Source: Adineta ricciae
Lineage: Eukaryota; Rotifera; Eurotatoria; Adinetida; Adinetidae
Reading direction: 5' to 3'
DNA length: 64,000 nt
Assembly: GCA_905250025.1 (NCBI GenBank)
Contig: CAJNOJ010000065.1
Coordinates: 62,001-126,000 of the forward strand
Shown here: positions 57,979 to 64,000 of the stretch, in pieces
How positions within the stretch are numbered: the stretch's first letter is position 1
Layout of the letters: every line of letters starts with the position of its first letter
Position numbers and translations under genes: made by a program
Notes under the pieces: generated by a model
What the model was told of the DNA's origin: nothing
The model's database searches: none
What the model saw: only the letters and a program-made list of their open reading frames with translations

Positions 57979-60900
57979 CTTACTCGTGATCACGATGGAA
58001 ATAAACAAAAAAAAAATATCTAAAAGTAAAATCATACATCAGCTAAGAGAAGATATATACATGTAAATGACCTTCTCCTCCCTCTCGTCGTCGTATTCTT
58101 CTTCACATCACCCTAGATCGATGGTCTAGCATGCCCTAAGTGCATCTCTCTTTCTCTCCCTTTCTCTATTAATCGAAAGAGAAAAAACGAAGAGAAGAAA
58201 GTAGAGAACGAATTAAACTCGATATCCAGGTTGTTCGTCTTTTTATTCGTACATATCACGAAGCAAAATAAAGAAAATAACGTTTTATTATCAAAGAGAC
58301 AACTCTTTCGTGTCTGATAGATTTTCATTGTGAGCTGGTGCACAGCGTCAGCTGTGATGAAATGAGTAAGCACGGGTGAGAATGAATCAAGAAAAGGATC
58401 ATATCAGAACAATTGGCCTCCACTTTCTTTAGATAGCGTAATAGCTTTGTCCTCCACGATTACTTGCTCACATGTGTGATGGACGAGATGGATATGGCAT
58501 AGGCATACGTCCCTATTTCTTTTCCCTACGTCCTTCTCCGTTCTTCATCTATTCATATATCCCCTTTGTTCGATAATTTTATTGTCAGCTACGCACAACG
58601 ACACAAGGTCTCGTTCTCGTAAGATGCGTACGGCCTACACGCAAAAGAAAATGAATAGAATGAAGAGAAAAAAAATGTACTCAGTCTTTCTATCTACAAT
58701 AAATGCCGTTTTATACGTACTAGCAGTGACCAATACATGTATATATTTGCACACTAGTTATTTAGTCGACGACTTACGTCTGCGAGTAAAAACAATGCAT
58801 CTGTTTTTTTTAATTCTTAAGTGGTGCACTGACGTGTCTTTCTTTTTCGCTATGTGTGCTATGCAACCAATTGCCTCAAGCATGTACGATATATCCAGTC
58901 AGTCATTTACTTTAGAGATGAAAGCATCATCATCATCATCCTTTTTGTCTCTATTATGCTTACAATTACCTTTGGTGTGTATGTCTACCGAAAAATAAGA
59001 AGCAAAGCGAAAAAAGAGGTGAAGGCATAGAAAATGATTCAAATGAAAAGAAAAGGCAATGTGTGCTGCTGCTGCTGTTGTTGTTGTTGCTGCTTCTGTT
59101 TCTCTTGATGTCTAAATCAAGTAGTAATACTAACACGACGAATCATATACGTGTGCTTGTTCTTCTATTTCTTTTTTCTTTCTTTTTTTTCTCTGCTCTC
59201 GTTCCCCAAAAAACCGCATATATACATACCAGCTGCTTGTCGAGTCTAGGCATTGAGAATTCGACGAGAGAAAAGAGAAAGAAAAACTGAAATTGCGAGA
59301 ACAGAGAAGTTATACCCTTGTCTCATCGGAAAACATTCGGGCTGAAGGGTTGCGTTTTACGCGATCTATTAACAATACACGTAGGCGAAAAAAGCAAGAC
59401 GAAGGAGAAGAAAGAATGGAATTCCTTCTACTCACTGTTTATTCTTAGATGAATTGACGTTTGTGTTTTCTTGAGAAAAAGAAAAGAAAACGCTACAAGA
59501 AAGCTAATTAGAATAGAATAGAATCAGTACAAGTCTTCTTTCATGAAAACAAACATGTTGAACGGTATAGCAAATGCTATTTATTTTTCGAGAGAAAAAC
59601 AACACGTCCTCAATCGTCAATTTTTACCCACAAAACTAGCTCACTGACGGATGGATAATAAACAGCGTTCGAAATGTGAAGCATTAGTATCTTAAACTAA
59701 TGTTCCTAGCGAAAGAAAAAAAACCGCCCATGATGACATTTTGTGAATGTTAACTATGAGAGAAGTATACAATCAATCGTTGTCATGCATATGTAATTAA
59801 TCGATCCCATTCATCTTTCTCTATCTCTCGTATACTCGACGTACCGATGGAATTGAAGAGAAAAGAAGAAAAAAGAAAGTCATAATAATTATACATTTGA
59901 AAAATTTGTTCTCTTTCACTACTCGGTGTTTACCTCTTGTGCACGAAACTAAAATGAAAAGAAAACAACATCGAAATAAAGAGAAGAAAACACACAAAAA
60001 AGAAACTTTCTGATTATTATATACACGTGCCACGTCACGTCAATAATAGTGACGCAGAACTATCCAATTGGGTGTTATTTCGCCGTATGATGACGTTGGA
60101 TCTTACATCATCTCTCATGTGATTAGTTTTCTCTTTGTACGGGAGAAAAAGGATTACCTATTTAAGATGTACACATATGATATCACGAAAATGGATGAAC
60201 GTAACATGAGTTCAACAAGTAATCAACGGTGAGAAAAAGAAAACTGATAAAACAAAATCGAAGCAAAGAACATTGTTGACTCGAGAAATCTTCATTGTGA
60301 TCAATTATAGTAGTAGACGACAGACACCGATTGTAGAAAAAAAAAAACGAAAAAGCAACCCATCATTATCATTATCGTGTCTAAAATGATCACCTTCGTT
60401 GTATACGTCTATTCGTCATCACCTCATCTATCATCTTGCTTTCTTCATCATACAATTGATTCGAGACATGATTAGAGATAGAATAAAGCGAGAAGAAGAA
60501 ATCAAGTCGATTCGTTTTGAATGATAGTGATTTTTTATGAAAACATCTGGCTAATCAACTGCTCACTTCACGAGTCGATGAAAGATTTTTGTTTTTCATT
60601 GCTCAGATTTTTTTTGTCGAATCATTATTTGATGAAGAGCAAGATAAGAAAACGGAATATAACGAAATTTTTTCCTTCGAGAGTATGTTTTACGCAGAGC
60701 AAAAGAACCTGTGCACTGTCGTTTTCTGAATGGAATTCAATCCGTTGTATTTTACTCAAACACACATTTGTGTATACGCAATTTTTACACTCATTTCTTG
60801 TATTGTTCTTACCAAATTTTACACTAAAAGAACAAATCTGTTTTTGCAAGATAATTATTTGTAGAAAAACAGAACTTTTATCGTTAGTCGATGTACTCGT

Positions 60901-63554
60901 ACCGAACTTTGTCCTACCTGCACACATACACACATATCAAATTTTAATTCAACATGTTTTTGTTGAGATAAAAGCAACCTGTTTAGCTGATGTCTCTATG
61001 AATAAAACCAACATTTAAAAGGAATTTTCTTTCGTTACAAACTCTACCTGGCACAATAATGTTGTTCGATTGAATAGATCTTCATAATTGAAATGAAAAT
61101 TGTCAAGTTGTTTGAGACCAATGCAAAATCATTTGGATATGCGTCGAACATATGTGCACAAGAGTCAACTGAATCGTTCGTTCATGTTTGAGATTATGTC
61201 TTTAGCTTAATGCTAATGACAGGATAGAAAGTGAAAAGCTGATAGAAGTGCACTGTTTTCATCCTCAAGAATAGAAATCTACGACATACTTTTCATACCG
61301 GATCTCGGGAGAATTAGATTTCAGTTCCGTTAATCAATCAAACTTGACATATTGATGTTGAACGAATAATTGTTTACTATTCCACTTGAGCAATAGGAAT
61401 CGAAATCGTGTACTCACACGGATGACCCACACCAATCAGTTTTCTAAAATGAAAGTTTTGACGACATGCTTTGATACTTTCTGCTTCTTAACTCAAAATT
61501 CGATACAGACCTGCATATGTATCCATGTTGGTCCTACACATCGGTAATAATGCATTTATTCTCATCATTAATTTTCATGTTAATAAAAACCAACTACATT
61601 TGCTAATTCCTTTACATTAAATTTTAATGAAATACGAGTAATTCACAATCATAGAAGAGCAGCTCGGATGATTTATTCGTTATCATATGATAGGTAATGA
61701 CGTACAACTGTTAGAACGGTTTATTATTGAAGCATACTGAAATCATACGACTAGGAAAAAACGATATGACGTGATTTTGTTCCACGTGATTAATATTTTT
61801 TAATCATCACCAGCAACAACATGACGATCAAAAATAACGATAAGAAAAATAAATACAAAATCGATGTCACTGTTATAGACGATAGTGGGCGCTAGTCTAT
61901 TGATACGACAAAGTGTAACGAAATCTAAACTGATGAGCATCGAAGGACGAACTTTTTACGACCATGCTTTTTAGTTATTTCGTTTTATAACGCTCACAAA
62001 CAATATCCGTCGTATATGTTTTGTATTGACTAGTTTATTGACCTTGTTCCGCTCAATCTTAGAACATAAATATGCCAAATTATGTACATCAGAACCAGAT
62101 TACGATGCTTGGACATGATTCCCATGAGACACTGTAGATCTCTAGAGCAAAGAAACTACGGAGAATATTCGGTAAATAATTACATATGTGGAGCAGGATA
62201 ATTGACGAGTTTTTCCTACTTAGATACCTAAATAGCAATAAATTATTTGTTAACCTTGTTTTATTTCGTTGACTCGATCTATCGTAAGATATTTATATCT
62301 TGTTTCTATCGTAGACTATTTGTCTTTGATTTCGTTGCGTAAACTTTCATCAAACTAACTTCATTAGAATAAGCTATTTGTATATAACAGAAAATTACTT
62401 TTATCTCATTTGTCTTGCCAACATAAATTCAGCCGATAATCTTTCTGAACAGATGGCTTTTGACATATGATTATGTAAAGCGCAACTATGGAATAGACCA
62501 ATCGTAGAAAAGACTAATATTTCTATTGCGGTTATCTCTATTCAATATTACTCCGAAGGATCTATATGAATGATAGAGAATTCGATGTCTTTTATGATGT
62601 TTACTAGACTGAATGATTAACGACTGTGTCGATTCATGCGATTTTTCATAATTTCAACAGAAAATCTTTTGTGTATTCGTGATATTTGATTATTTACTAT
62701 CCATTCGTCTATATATAGACATATGATGTAAATAATTGCGCTTACTTCAATCGAATAACAGTCAAAGTGTAGTCTGAAGCCATAAAAGAAGTAAATTTAA
62801 TATATAAATTATCAAGAGCAGTTCAGACACAAGTTGCTTTTAGTATTTTCGAACTTATCTATGATCGATTTGATCTTTTTAAAAGACTATTGATATGCTT
62901 ATGTCAACGTATTCAAATCACTCGGACTATTTCCAATGGTCTGATGCAGTCAATGTACTCGTCATGTGAAAACTCTGATTTGCATAATAATCCGTTTTTT
63001 TCAATAACTATCGTACATATATAAAAATAGTCTGAAAATTGAATGTCAATACTGCTTCAAACTCTTATGGTTTCTCACCCACACCGCACGATCTCAATAA
63101 TTCACTCGAGGTCAAATATTGGTATAGACAATTTCGTACGTGTGTGTTTTTCTTCACATAGTGTAGTATATATTATAAAAAGGGAAGAGAAAAAGAAACA
63201 GGGACAAAAGTAAGTAGAAGAGTGAGGATGTTGATGATGATGATAAACACAACAGTGAATAAGACGACGATACCATGACGAACAAGAGAAGAAAAAGAAA
63301 GAAGAGTATGACGCTGCGAGAGAAAAGCGCGCAATAAAGAACGTAGAATAACAGCACACACACACACACATGACAACGACAAGACACAAGTTATAAGAGA
63401 AAAAAATGAAGAAAAACGTTGTTGCCTGCCAGACATCATTCTTATTCTTCTAAAACTGCAAATTGTTGGACGATTGCAGGATCTTTTGCTGCTTTATGTT
63501 CTTATTATATACATTGATAATAATAATAAAAAATAAACACCAAATTTCATGCGA
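57979..63554. other. 5.6-kb region without a supported gene
   Basis: Between the ankyrin/poly-Q start and the CNOT2 3' end, both on the minus strand. Contains a CTGCTG/TTGTTG run near 59063-59092, poly-A tracts (about 60340) and a TTTTTT-rich stretch. The longest frame (60521-61018, plus, 165 codons) is hydrophobic and Cys-rich, lacks a motif and overlaps another frame on the opposite strand; it is not called. Promoter of the ankyrin/poly-Q gene and the CNOT2 3' UTR must be here. Confidence 0.45.
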
Positions 63555-64000
63555 CTATCTCGAAGGATTCGTGTTGTACGATGACACAGGCGCATATTGT
63601 TGTTGTTGTTGCTGTTGTTGTACACTTGATTGTTGTTGAAATAGTTTGGAAGTAATCAAATCTTGTTGTTTCGTTGCCGGATTCACTATGAAATGGTATT
63701 GAAGAGATCAACTGTCTATCTTTGCAAATATCTTGTCTTACCATCCAATTTTTCGTAATCGATTCGCATACTTTTATGTGTTTTACGCCAAAGTTGTACA
63801 TCAAATACGAAATAAACACCTGTTTCATATGTATCATATTTTTGATCTGGCATGACATTTTTTATTCGAGTCAACCAGATGCGTTCCTCTTTATGATAGC
63901 GCCAATCTCGTCGATATAATTCTGCAGCAGCTAACAATTGCACATGATCATTACCAAATAAATAAAATAAAAAAAATACTGTATCTTCATTTAATGTGTT
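63555..64000 (-). CDS. CNOT2: CNOT2, C-terminal part (runs off right edge)
   Basis: Last two exons visible: 63742-64000 (continuing) and 63555-63685, intron 56 nt. The conserved NOT-box is clear: LNEDTVFFLFYLFGNDHVQL then AAAELYRRDWRYHKEERIWL, and WRKTHKSMRIDYEKLD. CNOT2 is a structural subunit of the CCR4-NOT mRNA deadenylase complex, pairing with CNOT3 through this box. The C-terminal 44 residues are an extension rich in Gln (VQQQQQQQY) that ends NTNPSR. The N-terminal part lies beyond the window. CNOT3 shares the box but CNOT2 matches the surrounding residues (HKEERxWxTR) better. Confidence 0.92.
63603..63650 (-). repeat. CNOT2: CAA/CAG repeat encoding Gln tract in CNOT2
   Basis: A CAACAACAG-type run near the end of the CNOT2 coding sequence, read as glutamine. 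Probably length-polymorphic. Confidence 0.6.

Noticed and set aside
59063-59290. Plus-strand frame beginning with a poly-Leu run
   Set aside because: It arises from a CTG/TTG triplet repeat and has no further coding character.

Overview
The window is nuclear DNA of a small-genome animal. Genes are metazoan (TRPC channel, F-spondin, USP32, TAO kinase, NDFIP, VPS35L, CNOT2). Coding exons are broken by very short GT-AG introns, mostly 48-65 nt, and the sequence is AT-rich with purine and (GA)/(CA) microsatellites. This style fits a rotifer, possibly a bdelloid, but that assignment is an inference from intron size and gene style, not a marker match. There is no operon structure, CRISPR array, rRNA or recognisable tRNA, and no intact transposon was seen.

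Layout. 1-1485 (-): 5' part of an unrecognised, probably disordered protein whose 3' end lies off the left edge. 2331-2778 (+): a small secreted prohormone that reads as an NPY/NPF-family peptide but lacks the amidation glycine. 4257-11583 (-): complete TRPC channel, 19 exons, 1207 aa. 11.6-16.6 kb: no supported gene. 16580-17881 (+): uncharacterised type II membrane protein. 18467-20655 (-): ABCG half-transporter. 21462-25240 (-): short oxysterol-binding-related protein of the ORP1/ORP2 type, 480 aa, head-to-head with 26252-32037 (+): USP32 orthologue, 23 exons, 1500 aa. 32954-36955 (+): TAO kinase, 17 exons, 1022 aa. 37428-38383 (+): NDFIP. 39143-39969 (-): ankyrin-repeat protein. 42655-46721 (+): VPS35L, 22 exons, 975 aa. 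47152-53346 (-): giant F-spondin relative, 28 exons, 1500 aa, with two Spondin_N domains. 54785-55610 (-): protein with six AT-hooks. 56794-57978 (-): poly-Q ankyrin protein. 58.0-63.5 kb: no supported gene. 63555-64000 (-): C-terminal end of CNOT2, running off the right edge.

The exon models were built by hand from splice sites and reading-frame continuity. For TRPC, ABCG, ORP, USP32, TAOK, NDFIP, both ankyrin genes, VPS35L, spondin and the AT-hook gene the summed exon lengths divide exactly by three and end at one stop codon, a strong internal check. Gene order suggests no pathway, although several neighbours (ORP1/2-type, USP32, NDFIP, VPS35L) belong to families that act on endosomes. The two most unusual items are the spondin protein, which has duplicated its Spondin_N module inside one reading frame, and the NPY-like precursor in which the residue after the Arg-Tyr end is Trp instead of Gly.
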